Source: a virus. From it: a stretch of DNA of 64,000 nt. Made by a program: the position numbers and the translations under genes. Numbering within the stretch: position 1 is the stretch's first letter; each line of letters begins with the position of its first letter. This document shows positions 8,737 through 17,338 of this stretch, piece by piece. Below the pieces are notes generated by a model, which was given only the letters and a program-made list of their open reading frames with translations, was not told where the DNA came from and ran no database searches. The stretch is taken from the IMG/VR virus record IMGVR_UViG_3300027749_000080, positions 1 to 64,000 of that record; one strand, 5' to 3'.

Positions 8737-8762
8737 AAGCGAAGAGTTATCTTCGCTTTTCT
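8737..8762. terminator. Bidirectional terminator between convergent genes
   Basis: AAGCGAAGA (8737-8745) pairs with TCTTCGCTT (8750-8758) around GTTA. It is flanked by A-rich sequence on the left and T-rich sequence on the right, so it can work for gene 25 (plus) and for the LamG gene (minus). Confidence 0.85.
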
Positions 8763-8788
8763 TGTTTATATTAAAATGTAATAATTGG

Positions 8789-9733
8789 TTATAGGTCCCA
8801 ATCAGTTGATGCCGGAACAGTGAAGTAGCTGGTACCATCAAAGTTAACACTACCTCCACCGCTTGTGAATGGAGAGTCTGAACTCCAAGCAGCTGAACCA
8901 ACATTGGTAATTGTTCGAGCAAACGTAGATGAATCAGTTGTTAAACTTCCACTAGCTGTTGCAAGTATTAAGAATTTAGTATCATCAACCGCGGTTAATG
9001 GAGAAGTTGGAACGCTGAATGACGATCCAGAATAAAGAGATCGAGCAGTCCATCTAAAGTTAGTCATTTTACCTTTAACTTGACTATCTGGCCCTGGCTC
9101 TGCTCCAATATATAAAACATTAGAATTAGACGGAATTGCGGCATTCCATGTTCCAGTTGCTTCACGTGTACCATTTATATAAAGTGAAAGACTTCCGTTT
9201 GATCGAGTTACTGCCATATGATGCCATGTATTAGTAGCTAGAGCTAATGAGCCTTTATCAACTTTATAACCTCCGCCAGTCCACCAATAAACGTGACCTC
9301 CAGTTTGTTCAATTGAAACGGCATTTGGTGCAGGGAATGCTCCCAATGAATATGGTCGTGGATGTCCAGTAGGAGTAGCCCAACTTGTAACTTTAATCCA
9401 CCATTCAATTGTAAAGTCAATACCCGGTACACTAGTTGTAGTTGTTGTAGTTGCAGCAGCTGTTGTAGTTGTTGTAGTAGGAGCAGCGGTTGTAGTTGTG
9501 GTAGTAGGAGCAGCGGTTGTAGTTGTGGTAGTCGGAGCAGCGGTTGTAGTTGTTGTAGTTATTTGTCCACCTCCACCACCAGCAGCGGCCGCTGCATTTG
9601 CAGCTTGATTACCAGCCTGACGGGCTTCCATTATATGTTTATTAATTGCAAGTTCTCGCATTTCTTCTTCATATTTAAGACGAGCCACTTTTTGATCAGG
9701 AGTTTCTTCACCCCAGTTAATAAATTTATCCAT
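8789..9733 (-). CDS. LamG/concanavalin A-like virion protein with Thr-rich linker
   Basis: Three parts are visible. Residues 1-55 are helical and then Ala/Gly-rich. Residues about 57-100 are a Thr-rich linker made of TTTTTTAAP units. The rest is a jelly-roll lectin-like domain (LamG/laminin_G_3 type) with FTIEWWIKV, NTWHHMAVTRSNGSLSLYING and an SVNFDGTSYFTVP strand near the end. Such domains bind carbohydrate on tail fibres or decorate heads. Thr-rich linkers are flexible and can be O-glycosylated in Bacteroidota. A sugar epimerase gene lies just upstream in the same direction. The role as fibre or head decoration is inference. Confidence 0.82.
   Translation of the reverse strand: MDKFINWGEETPDQKVARLKYEEEMRELAINKHIMEARQAGNQAANAAAAAGGGGGQITTTTTTAAPTTTTTTAAPTTTTTTAAPTTTTTTAAATTTTTTSVPGIDFTIEWWIKVTSWATPTGHPRPYSLGAFPAPNAVSIEQTGGHVYWWTGGGYKVDKGSLALATNTWHHMAVTRSNGSLSLYINGTREATGTWNAAIPSNSNVLYIGAEPGPDSQVKGKMTNFRWTARSLYSGSSFSVPTSPLTAVDDTKFLILATASGSLTTDSSTFARTITNVGSAAWSSDSPFTSGGGSVNFDGTSYFTVPASTDWDL
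9434..9562 (-). repeat. 27-bp tandem repeats coding a Thr-Ala-Pro linker
   Basis: About four and a half copies of a 27-base unit encode TTTTTTAAP within the LamG protein. Copies differ mostly at silent or near-silent positions. The repeats also create a Cys/Ser-rich open frame on the other strand, which is an artefact. Confidence 0.9.
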
Positions 9734-9758
9734 TCGATAGTAGTATTTTTAATTAGAG

Positions 9759-9768
9759 TTATTTATTT
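9759..9768 (-). promoter_or_regulatory. T4-like late promoter core, overlapping a stop codon
   Basis: Read on the minus strand this is AAATAAATAA followed by C. It includes the Asn-Lys-stop end of the epimerase gene and lies about 25 bases before the ATG of the LamG gene. Confidence 0.4.
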
Positions 9769-10652
9769 TGACCGCTAATCCAAGTTTCAAAATCAGTCTC
9801 AGGTTTCCAAGATAATATTGAATCTGCTCTATCAATATTTGCAAGACTTGCCTTTGGTTCAAGCCTAAAACCAATCGATTCAGTCTTTCCGCCTAGCATC
9901 GCTGCAATTTGATTAACGCTAAGAGATTTTCCTGAGCCTATATTAATAACTGAGTGCAGAAATTTAGATGACATTGCTAAAAAGTTAGCTATGGCAACGT
10001 CTTTAACGTGAATAAAGTCTCTGGTTTGATTACCGTCATTTACAATCGGTAATTTTTTACCGAGTTTAGAATTTTCTAAAAAGATTGGAATAATCGACCG
10101 GTATGAACTTTTTGGATTGGTTCTTTCTCCAAATACATTAAAATATCTTAAACAGGTTGTAACTATTCCATAATTATGCGAATATAACTTACAATACTGT
10201 TCACCAACTTGTTTACTTAAAGCATATGGTGAAATTGGATCAGGTTCAACTTGTTCAGAAGTAGGCGTAATCAAAGTATTTCCATATACTGAGCTTGATG
10301 AACTAAATACGAATTTTTTAACCTCAGCGATTCTGCATGCTTCAAGCATATTAACTGTACCAGTAATATTAACTTGGTTATAAGGTTTAGGATCCTCTAA
10401 TGATCCCTGTACTGAGGTTAATGCTGCTAAATGGAATACACATTCAGAACCTTTAATGATGGTAGCAATCTTCTTGGGATCATCTGCAATATCATAGACC
10501 CTAAGATCAACTTTGCCCTTAGGTAAATTTGAACGTTTTCCACTAGACAAATCGTCTATTACGGTTACTACATAACCTTCCTGTAAGAGAAGATCAACTA
10601 GGTGAGAGCCGATAAAACCTGCTCCACCAGTTACTGTTACTTTTTGAGTCAT
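9759..10652 (-). CDS. GalE-type NAD-dependent nucleotide-sugar epimerase
   Basis: An extended SDR enzyme of the UDP-sugar 4-epimerase type. The Rossmann motif TGGAGFIG lies at residues 8-15, with acidic VIDDLSSGKR at 31-40 as the NAD-binding loop. A long Ser stretch plus VYG follows at 117-124, the catalytic pair is Y143-A-L-S-K147, and RYFNVFGERTNP is conserved in GalE and WbpP-like enzymes. At 297 aa it is slightly shorter than GalE (about 338). It is a second epimerase, not closely similar to the one at 3858. It lies between portal gene 20 and the LamG gene, which hints at sugars for virion glycosylation. Confidence 0.9.
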   Translation of the reverse strand: MTQKVTVTGGAGFIGSHLVDLLLQEGYVVTVIDDLSSGKRSNLPKGKVDLRVYDIADDPKKIATIIKGSECVFHLAALTSVQGSLEDPKPYNQVNITGTVNMLEACRIAEVKKFVFSSSSSVYGNTLITPTSEQVEPDPISPYALSKQVGEQYCKLYSHNYGIVTTCLRYFNVFGERTNPKSSYRSIIPIFLENSKLGKKLPIVNDGNQTRDFIHVKDVAIANFLAMSSKFLHSVINIGSGKSLSVNQIAAMLGGKTESIGFRLEPKASLANIDRADSILSWKPETDFETWISGQNK

Positions 10653-10663
10653 CTATATTAAAA

Positions 10664-12343
10664 TTAAAGTTGTCCTTTAGTTCCAACTTCAGAAGAGGTT
10701 TCACCAGTTGGGGCAGTTTCTCCAGCTGGAGCAGCAGGTGCTCCACCACCAGCAGCAGCAGCTCCACCTCCACCAGCCGCAGCTTCTGCTGCTTGGCCAA
10801 AGGCAGCTAAGTAATTACGATTCTTGTCAATATCTTCATCACTTAGTTTTAAGTATTCCTTAATTAGGTACTCTGTTGAGAAATACGGTTTGTTTTCATC
10901 GTCAACTACAGCTTTCATTGAATTTAAGGTTGCAAGACGCTTATTCAATAATTCTTGATTCTTGATTTCTTCAAACACATTATCATCATGCCATACCATA
11001 CCAACGGCATTTGCAAATTTGTGATCGGCTTTAAGATCTTTAACATCCAAACACATTTGTAAATAAAGAGGTTTTGTAATAAGTTCTTTATAGGCAGAGC
11101 GTAACCGTTTTACAAATTTATTGTATCTAATCTCTTCGCGTGAAATACCTTCAGCATTCATAGTATATGCACCTTGACCTTCAGACCAACGTGAATAAGG
11201 TAATTTAGAATCAAGCTTTAATTTATCATGAAAGTACTTTAATAATTCTGAACCTGATAAATTTGGTCCAGGATATTCAAGTGCTTCAATCTCAATTTTC
11301 TCTCCACGATCATTTACTGGAAGAACGTAATTTTTATAGAATAGAATATTAGGTTTTCCATCAACACTTAATTCTCCAGTAGAACCGTCAAATGAAATAT
11401 CTTCTTTTAGGGTATTTGTAAATTCCCTAACGTCTTCTTTTGCTTTTTGCATTGATTTTGTTCCAACTGGCACGGTAGTCTTTAAGCGGATTGGCGCATT
11501 CATTGTATGCCAAATAACTTTAGAGTGTTCAATTAAACGAAGTAGATTAAATGATCTAACTAGACGTTCAACAAAACTTACCCGCTTTGTTCTGAATTCA
11601 TTTGAGTATGAAATATAGATTATTTGAGAGTCAGTTAATGTGCGATTCATTTTATTTAATGGATCACGCTGTGCCCATTGTAGATAAATCAAACCTGCCG
11701 CATCTTTTTTAACTTCAGGATAAAGAGTAGATGGATCTAATTCTTTAAATCCAATAATATCTTTTGGATTTGTTAAGTTATCATAAATAATCTCAAAAGC
11801 CAAATGGCCCTCAATTAACCATTGATAAAAATACTGCCATGCAGAAATACCACGATCAAAACTCCAAGCACTATAAATCTTTTCAAAATTTTCACGATAC
11901 TTATCAATTACCTTTTCTTGGTAGTTAAGACGTTCTTCTTTATTTTTACCTCGATAGTTAATTTCTCCAAGTAAGTCATTTGGATAACAGAATCGGTTAT
12001 CTTCATCATATACAATTGCATCATCAGTAATTGTCTCAATTATAAACTCAATTTCACCGTTTGATGCAAGATCACGAAGACGTTCTCTTTTTTGAACATA
12101 ATCTAATTGAAAAAATGCAATTGATTTGTTTTTTAATGATGAAGTTGTATCAGATAAGGCAAGGGTTGCTCTCATTAGATCATCGCCCATTGCATTATTA
12201 AAGCCAGTCATCTGACCTTCAATATAACCAATTGCTTGAGAGTTTTTTACCAAAAGGTCATCGTACTTCATACCAAAACGGCTTAGAGCGGTTAAACCTG
12301 ATCTAAGGCCTCTTAATGGGTTACTATCTAAAAATCCTGCCAT
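10664..12343 (-). CDS. 20: Portal vertex protein gp20-like
   Basis: The protein forms the dodecameric DNA entry channel of the head and nucleates prohead assembly. The T4 gp20 core is recognisable: an ELDPSTLYPEV segment, VIWHTMNAPIRLKTTVPVG near residues 278-296, and the KFVKRLRS helix near 435. Length (559 aa) is close to T4 gp20 (524 aa). The C-terminal 45 residues are an Ala/Gly/Pro-rich low-complexity tail (from about 517) absent from T4. It lies 9 bases after the 221-aa gene and is transcribed with gp4 and gp61. No late-promoter motif is seen just before it. Confidence 0.95.
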   Translation of the reverse strand: MAGFLDSNPLRGLRSGLTALSRFGMKYDDLLVKNSQAIGYIEGQMTGFNNAMGDDLMRATLALSDTTSSLKNKSIAFFQLDYVQKRERLRDLASNGEIEFIIETITDDAIVYDEDNRFCYPNDLLGEINYRGKNKEERLNYQEKVIDKYRENFEKIYSAWSFDRGISAWQYFYQWLIEGHLAFEIIYDNLTNPKDIIGFKELDPSTLYPEVKKDAAGLIYLQWAQRDPLNKMNRTLTDSQIIYISYSNEFRTKRVSFVERLVRSFNLLRLIEHSKVIWHTMNAPIRLKTTVPVGTKSMQKAKEDVREFTNTLKEDISFDGSTGELSVDGKPNILFYKNYVLPVNDRGEKIEIEALEYPGPNLSGSELLKYFHDKLKLDSKLPYSRWSEGQGAYTMNAEGISREEIRYNKFVKRLRSAYKELITKPLYLQMCLDVKDLKADHKFANAVGMVWHDDNVFEEIKNQELLNKRLATLNSMKAVVDDENKPYFSTEYLIKEYLKLSDEDIDKNRNYLAAFGQAAEAAAGGGGAAAAGGGAPAAPAGETAPTGETSSEVGTKGQL

Positions 12344-12352
12344 TTATTTGTT

Positions 12353-13018
12353 TTATTTTATTTCAAAGAGTGAAAAACTTGATCTTGCTGATATCATTTC
12401 ATCAGTTGAATAGTTTGCTAGGTGTAATTTAGGCACATCATTCCAATCTATTAATGACAAATTTCTCATCTTTTCTCTATTGTATTTATTCACCAGAAGA
12501 TTGAATTTAATATCGGGTAAACCAGATACAGCTTTAATAAAGTCTAAGTTAACTCTATAAAAGGCAGAAAGTTCACTCATTCTGAGCCGTTTATCAATAT
12601 CAATCAAGGTTCCATCTGAATAGCATTTATCAAGCAAATTTGCAACCTGCTTAAGATACGTTCGGATAAACTTTTTACGTAAAGGTTGTGACATTAACTT
12701 GACATTTAAGCCAAATCCATCAGTACTTAGTGCCAAAAAGATTGGCCGATTATCGTAAAATGGCTTTTTAACTTTTGGATACCGTTCAATTAGTGAATCT
12801 TCTCTAGTTGATGGGTTCTTCATCATTTCATATTCGTCAAACGTTGGAACCTGATCAGGCCCAATTGGGTCAAGCTCTATGTGAGTATAAAAATGCCCAG
12901 GCATTAAATAGGTCTTTGATGTATTTGTATTTGAACCGAATATATGATTTGGATTTGGACTAAACTCTGGGTCTGTTCCATTTTGATAAAAGTCCTTTAA
13001 TTTCTCTAATTGATTCAT
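12353..13018 (-). CDS. Conserved phage protein of unknown function, 221 aa
   Basis: The protein has an early MPGHFYTHIELDPIG segment, a central block NRPIFLALSTDGFGLNVKLM, and a predicted helix PLRKKFIRTYLKQV right after it. A pattern of a strand block followed by L-x-x-x-x-R-x-x-[FI] occurs in structural proteins of several large phages, but I cannot name the family. It is encoded between the head-completion gene and the portal gene, with gaps of about 10 bases, so a head or connector role is likely by position. Confidence 0.8.
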   Translation of the reverse strand: MNQLEKLKDFYQNGTDPEFSPNPNHIFGSNTNTSKTYLMPGHFYTHIELDPIGPDQVPTFDEYEMMKNPSTREDSLIERYPKVKKPFYDNRPIFLALSTDGFGLNVKLMSQPLRKKFIRTYLKQVANLLDKCYSDGTLIDIDKRLRMSELSAFYRVNLDFIKAVSGLPDIKFNLLVNKYNREKMRNLSLIDWNDVPKLHLANYSTDEMISARSSFSLFEIK

Positions 13019-13027
13019 TTATATCTT

Positions 13028-13534
13028 TTATATTGATTTGAACAGAAAGTTTTCGGTTATTATGCCAAATTTTAAACCTCTTACTGATGCAAACTCTTTA
13101 GCTGCTTCAAATTTAGCCTGGTTCACAATATATTGTTTTGCAGCATATACATAATTAGCAGTTTGTTTGTCAGTCATTCTGGCTGGAGCAGTTGGCGGTT
13201 TTGTATACTTATCAGGTTTTACTTCAATTAAGTATTTTGATTCAAGACCGCTTGCATCTTTAACTATAATTAAGAAATCAATATAATATGTGTGAGCTCG
13301 TTTATCTAATGGCGAGTAATATGGAATTCCAATTGGTTCACTTGCGTATTTTATAACGGTTGGGCTGCTATCACACCATTTTAGGAACTTAAATTCCCAT
13401 GAACTTCTAAACACAATATTATTGGGATCACCTAAATATTTCTCTGGTTGTGCAGGTTTAAAATAACCCTGTCTAATTTTACCTGCTCTAGGTTTTAGGA
13501 AGTCTTGAATCTTCTTTGGTTCTTTAGGTTTCAT
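13028..13534 (-). CDS. 4: Head completion protein gp4-like (nuclease fold)
   Basis: This is the T4 gp4/gp50 head-completion family, which trims or seals the packaged DNA end before tail joining. It shows a QGYFKP start, then VFRSSWEFKFLKWCD (residues 41-55), ASEPIGIPYYSPLDKRAH and YYIDFLIIV, and the nuclease-like motif KYLIEVKPDKY. The conserved Glu in W-E, Asp in Y-x-x-D-F and E-V-K form the TnsA/restriction-enzyme type active site. Length (168 aa) fits T4 gp4 (150 aa). A late-type promoter stands four bases before its start codon. Confidence 0.92.
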   Translation of the reverse strand: MKPKEPKKIQDFLKPRAGKIRQGYFKPAQPEKYLGDPNNIVFRSSWEFKFLKWCDSSPTVIKYASEPIGIPYYSPLDKRAHTYYIDFLIIVKDASGLESKYLIEVKPDKYTKPPTAPARMTDKQTANYVYAAKQYIVNQAKFEAAKEFASVRGLKFGIITENFLFKSI

Positions 13535-13537
13535 ATA

Positions 13538-13548
13538 GTTATTTATAG
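13538..13548 (-). promoter_or_regulatory. T4-like late promoter, four bases before the ATG
   Basis: On the minus strand the sequence is TATAAATAAC, an exact match to the T4 core TATAAATA. By T4 spacing transcription would start at the A of the gp4 ATG, giving a leaderless message. It allows gp4 and gp20 to be expressed late although the genes upstream are for replication. Confidence 0.55.
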
Positions 13549-14664
13549 GTACGCCATGTCAAACACGGAATCGCTAAAATAACTGTTGAGCCAAAGGTTA
13601 AAGTCTTTAAGTGAATATTGGGAATCCCTATCATGTATATAGCAGAATAGGTCATTAATGTCTTTGACTTTATTTAATGAAACTTGGTCATCAACCGAAC
13701 TAAATTTTCTTTTTAGGTCGCCAATTGCTTTATTCCATAAAAATACGGAATATCCTTGTTTAATAAAGTTCATCATTTGGGTTTTACCAGCCTTGTCTCG
13801 GTCAAATAAGACTTGAGTTGCGCCTTTTGCTCCAAGATTAGAAAAAATACTTCGGGCCTTTGATGCTCCAGAGGTTGCAATTGCATTATCTACAAATAGA
13901 GAGTCAAATTGGCCCTCAGTCATTCGGATAGGTTTACTAAAATCAATATTTAAGATATTAAAATAATTATTTAGAAAATTAGCATCCTCTACTAATTCTT
14001 TGGTTAAACCCCTTTGTGAAAATATTTGAGAAAGATCAGTATATGATTTAATAATATATTTACGCTCAGTATTTGGATCAAGATTACGAATTGAAAATCC
14101 TAATAACCTACCAGATCGCTTGTCAAAATTAAAAATATAAACCTTATTATCAGAGGAGTCAGTATAGAGGCAATCTCCAAAATCTTCAATTAAGTTAAGT
14201 CCTCTACCTTTTATGTATTGGTATGCAGTAGAAGTTTCATCAACTAAGTCAAGTCTTTTTAACGAAAACCTGTTAATTACATCAGTTATTTTAACTAATT
14301 GTGAAGTATCAGAAGTTAGGAATCGGATTAATTGATTCTCGGTTCGCTTTGACTGAACAGGTTTGTACTCATCCTCTAAAATAAAACTTGGCAACATTAT
14401 TCCATGCTGCTTGCTCATTCGCGCTACAAATTCTCCAACTGTCATGTATGCCATGCAGCCATCGTTAAAACATTTGTAGGCTCCAGTATCTAAATATAGA
14501 TTACCACGCTTCTTAGCAACTTTTTTATCAGAGTCACCGCAAATTGGACATGCAAAATTTAATTTACGGCCAGTATCACCATCAATTTTTTGTTTTTCTG
14601 GCACATCATGGAATCTCTTACGCAGAAGAGTTTCAATGAATGCGGTTATTTCTTCAATCTTCAT
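13543..14664 (-). CDS. 61: DNA primase gp61-like
   Basis: This enzyme makes RNA primers for lagging-strand synthesis and works with the gp41 helicase. An N-terminal zinc-binding module carries C39-P-I-C42 and C65-x4-C70. The centre has a TOPRIM-like region, with RMTEGQFDSLFVDNAIA-type sequence and later FDRDKAG supplying acidic residues. Length (373 aa) is close to T4 gp61 (342 aa). Its start overlaps the end of the polymerase half-gene by 11 bases, so the two are translationally coupled. Confidence 0.9.
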   Translation of the reverse strand: MKIEEITAFIETLLRKRFHDVPEKQKIDGDTGRKLNFACPICGDSDKKVAKKRGNLYLDTGAYKCFNDGCMAYMTVGEFVARMSKQHGIMLPSFILEDEYKPVQSKRTENQLIRFLTSDTSQLVKITDVINRFSLKRLDLVDETSTAYQYIKGRGLNLIEDFGDCLYTDSSDNKVYIFNFDKRSGRLLGFSIRNLDPNTERKYIIKSYTDLSQIFSQRGLTKELVEDANFLNNYFNILNIDFSKPIRMTEGQFDSLFVDNAIATSGASKARSIFSNLGAKGATQVLFDRDKAGKTQMMNFIKQGYSVFLWNKAIGDLKRKFSSVDDQVSLNKVKDINDLFCYIHDRDSQYSLKDFNLWLNSYFSDSVFDMAYL

Positions 14665-16276
14665 TAGTTACGGCTACTGCCTTTACTGGTTTGGGTTTAA
14701 TTGCGTTTTTATAAGCCTTTTCTAAATCGTATCCCATTTTAGAATAGTCTTTGCCAGTTTTAACGGCTTTTTCGTATTTGTCAGTCTGTAACCATACTCT
14801 TCCATCTGGTGAATTAATTTCAGTCCAACCATTCTCTGCTAAATAGGCTTCCATAACTTCTTGTGGAATTGCAAATGGATCTTCAACTTCAATGCCTAAC
14901 TTCTTTGCAACTCTGTCTCTATATTTAGCAAGCTCGTGTTTTGGAACAATTACTGTAGTTAAGCCATATTTAGAAATAGCTGAAATATAGGTTGTAAATA
15001 ATTCTGGCGGTACTTGTAAATCCGGATTACCAATAAACGTTTGGCAACTTTCTGGAATTTCACAATATTCTAAAGTTTCAGTATTTACTGAATATAGTGG
15101 GAATGTTTCTTCTGGCGTAAAATCTTTGCTGCGACTTCTTGATTTAACTACTTCAATTTTTCGGGTTAATTTTGGAGTTAACTCAGTAAATCCAATTGCA
15201 ACCAATAATTTATTGATTGGCTCAATAATTAATCTAAAGAATTGCTGATCGCGATCCATAGGTACTGCAATTTCTTCAGGATAAGAACCTGGAGCATAGG
15301 CAAAAATATCAAAGTTATATGCATTCTGTGCTGCATAATAAAATTTAATTTTTGAACCACTGCGAATTAGTGGATACTTTTGATTGTTTGTTGATTTAAT
15401 TAAGTGATTATGATAGGCAACTGCTCTACCGTAAATTGGCATTCCAGTTTCTAATACTAGTGGAACTAAACTTTTTAGGTACTCTTCATAAACTCTAACT
15501 GAGAAGTTAAATGCAATTTCTTCAACTGGTAAAGCATCGCATTCAGTTTTTAGTGTTGCCAGTTTTGGAATAAGATCACCTTCTAAGTCAATATTATAGC
15601 CAATATCAAGTAGATAGGAATAAAGTGTTTGTAAATGTTGTCTTGCCCAAACTGGATATGAGGCTTGAATTGCCTCAAGCCCTTTAATAATTAATGACTC
15701 TTTATCTAAAAGGCGTTCGTGCTTATTATCTTTATACGAAACTTTTAAAATATATTTTTTCTTAGCTAACCAAATTCCAGATCTAGATAAATTTTCAAGT
15801 TCAAAATTTTGGCGGTTATCTGTATTAAAGTGAACTGCGTATTTTTCAAACGCTTGTTCAAAATAATTTTTAAGTCGATTACGATTAATTGCCAAACAAA
15901 ATTCAAGAGATTGAGTATCAGTTAATTCAAAATCTTCAATTGAGCGTATTGCATAATCAAAGCACACATAAACTGAATCGGTATCAGTATACACAGCTGC
16001 TTCTTTCTCAATTTGATTGATTGTTTTACCTGAAATACCTAATTTCTCATGCAATTCTGTGTCAAGGTGCCACTTTTGTTGGAAATAGTGGTTGATTGCC
16101 TTGATTGAAAATTTAATTAAGTCTTGGCCTTGTAAAGTAATAGACTGCGCTATTTCGTTATTATGAAAATAGAAATACTTATTACCAAATGCACCATAAA
16201 ATGAGTTAATCAAGATCTTGATTGCATTTTGTTTTAAATCAAGTGACTTTATTTGTTGTTCTAGTTGTTTTGACAT
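14654..16276 (-). CDS. 43B: DNA polymerase gp43, C-terminal half (palm/thumb)
   Basis: This is the C-terminal half of a family B DNA polymerase. Motif B is K20-x3-N24-SFYGAFG, and motif C is Y96-TDTDS101, carrying catalytic Asp residues. The N-terminal exonuclease and motif A are missing and are encoded by a separate gene at 54015-55397. The protein starts in the fingers domain just before motif B, and the other half ends at the same region, so together they make a complete enzyme. No intein sequence is seen at the N-terminus. The C-terminus (KPVKAVAVTNED) lacks an obvious clamp-binding peptide such as T4's. It is followed by primase gp61 and preceded by an early-type promoter motif. Confidence 0.93.
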   Translation of the reverse strand: MSKQLEQQIKSLDLKQNAIKILINSFYGAFGNKYFYFHNNEIAQSITLQGQDLIKFSIKAINHYFQQKWHLDTELHEKLGISGKTINQIEKEAAVYTDTDSVYVCFDYAIRSIEDFELTDTQSLEFCLAINRNRLKNYFEQAFEKYAVHFNTDNRQNFELENLSRSGIWLAKKKYILKVSYKDNKHERLLDKESLIIKGLEAIQASYPVWARQHLQTLYSYLLDIGYNIDLEGDLIPKLATLKTECDALPVEEIAFNFSVRVYEEYLKSLVPLVLETGMPIYGRAVAYHNHLIKSTNNQKYPLIRSGSKIKFYYAAQNAYNFDIFAYAPGSYPEEIAVPMDRDQQFFRLIIEPINKLLVAIGFTELTPKLTRKIEVVKSRSRSKDFTPEETFPLYSVNTETLEYCEIPESCQTFIGNPDLQVPPELFTTYISAISKYGLTTVIVPKHELAKYRDRVAKKLGIEVEDPFAIPQEVMEAYLAENGWTEINSPDGRVWLQTDKYEKAVKTGKDYSKMGYDLEKAYKNAIKPKPVKAVAVTNED

Positions 16277-16309
16277 ATCGTGTTATACTTGGCTTTGCAT
16301 ATTTTGGTT

Positions 16310-16319
16310 TAATATACTA
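16310..16319 (-). promoter_or_regulatory. Putative early promoter (TAGTATATTA box)
   Basis: TAGTATATTA on the minus strand lies 34 bases before the ATG of the polymerase half-gene. TTAAC occurs 15 bases further upstream. The same box precedes the genes at 45659 (minus) and 20728 (plus) at similar distances. Confidence 0.45.
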
Positions 16320-16328
16320 ATAAATAAC
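16319..16328 (+). promoter_or_regulatory. T4-like late promoter core
   Basis: AATAAATAAC on the plus strand lies 18 bases before the GTG at 16346, in the gap between divergent genes. It abuts the early-type box of the opposite strand. Confidence 0.5.
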
Positions 16329-16345
16329 CTAAAAGTTAAGGAACG

Positions 16346-16957
16346 GTGAAAGAAATCACTAAAGACGAACGCTTGATTACTCAAACTTATCCATTTTTGG
16401 TAAATTTCCCATTTAGGGATGAATTTACTATGGAAATTGCAAACTCTCCGGTTCTTGCAGCAATGTTTGATGATGAATTTGAACCGGTTAGAACCTCTAA
16501 ATCACCAGTTGTAATTGATTTTATTCATAATGGTAGCCCAATAAAGTCAAAAATTTCAATATTTAAAGAAGACTTACTGTGGATAGATGAAGTTGCTAGC
16601 TCTGTTAAAAAACTTGATAAAATATCAAAACAAATAGATCGTGGACTAAAGTCAAAGGATCTATTGGTAAAACGCAATATTTCAATTGAAACTGATGAAT
16701 GGTTGACTGGTGTAGCTGATCCAAAGAGCGCATTAAGTAAAGAAGTTTTTAATGAAGTACTTGGAAGCCTTGTATCAAATCAACCCGTTGCAAAGGTTAG
16801 TGAACTTGTAACTACCATCAATAAGCTATATTTAAAAAAGGGAATAATTAAATTATCTCAAACTGATGCAAATTTAATATTTACGTTTATTCATTTTAGA
16901 TTAATTTATGCAAAGCTTATTTTGGGAATTGTTATCTCATCAAAAATATCAATATAA
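16346..16957 (+). CDS. Hypothetical protein, 203 aa
   Basis: The start codon is GTG. The protein has an alpha/beta N-terminal half with VVIDFIHNGSPIKSKISIF near residues 54-72 and a helical C-terminal half. No family is recognised and no signal peptide is present, although the last 25 residues are hydrophobic (FRLIYAKLILGIVISSK). It is the first gene after a late-type promoter and precedes two genes with head-targeting motifs, so it is probably expressed late and may be head related. Confidence 0.75.
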   Translation: MKEITKDERLITQTYPFLVNFPFRDEFTMEIANSPVLAAMFDDEFEPVRTSKSPVVIDFIHNGSPIKSKISIFKEDLLWIDEVASSVKKLDKISKQIDRGLKSKDLLVKRNISIETDEWLTGVADPKSALSKEVFNEVLGSLVSNQPVAKVSELVTTINKLYLKKGIIKLSQTDANLIFTFIHFRLIYAKLILGIVISSKISI

Positions 16958-16960
16958 CAA

Positions 16961-17338
16961 ATGGAGCAGCTAAATCAATTTATTGAATATCTTTATACAG
17001 TTGAAGAAAATTCGTCCTCCTTAAACCAAGAGCAGGTAAAAAAACTTCAAATGATTCAGTCAAAGGTTACTGAGATTGTAAATAAAGTTGAATCTATTGC
17101 AACAAATGCAGTCAATCAATTACAAACGGCTCCCCAACCTCAACTAGAATTACAGTTAGCTGAAAATTCAGTATTTAGATTTGGTGAATTTATTGAAATT
17201 AATGAGAAAATTGTACAACGAGGTAAAAACTGGGTTGTTATGAATAAAAAAGGTACTAAAGTTTTAGGTACACATCCAACCAGAGAAAAAGCAGTTAAGC
17301 AGTTACAAGCAATTGAAATAAGTAAAGCTGGCCGCTAA
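16961..17338 (+). CDS. Small protein with K-V-L-G-T-H-P motif, 125 aa
   Basis: The N-terminal half is helical. The C-terminal half has NWVVMNKKGTKVLGTHPT (residues 90-107), then REKAVKQLQAIEISK. This motif of the type W-V-x-x-x-[KS]-x-G-[KT]-K-V-L-G-x-H-x-[ST]-x-E-x-A is often appended to phage head maturation or structural proteins, where its role is unknown. Just before it lies FRFGEFIEINE, which resembles the capsid-targeting F-x-x-F-[IV]-x-E pattern. The stop overlaps the next ATG (TAATG). Confidence 0.78.
   Translation: MEQLNQFIEYLYTVEENSSSLNQEQVKKLQMIQSKVTEIVNKVESIATNAVNQLQTAPQPQLELQLAENSVFRFGEFIEINEKIVQRGKNWVVMNKKGTKVLGTHPTREKAVKQLQAIEISKAGR

Noticed and set aside
9362-9778. A 138-aa Cys/Ser-rich open frame on the plus strand
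   Set aside because: It is the opposite strand of the 27-bp Thr-Ala-Pro repeats of the LamG gene. Its Cys/Ser richness is an artefact of that repeat, and its remainder has no protein-like character.
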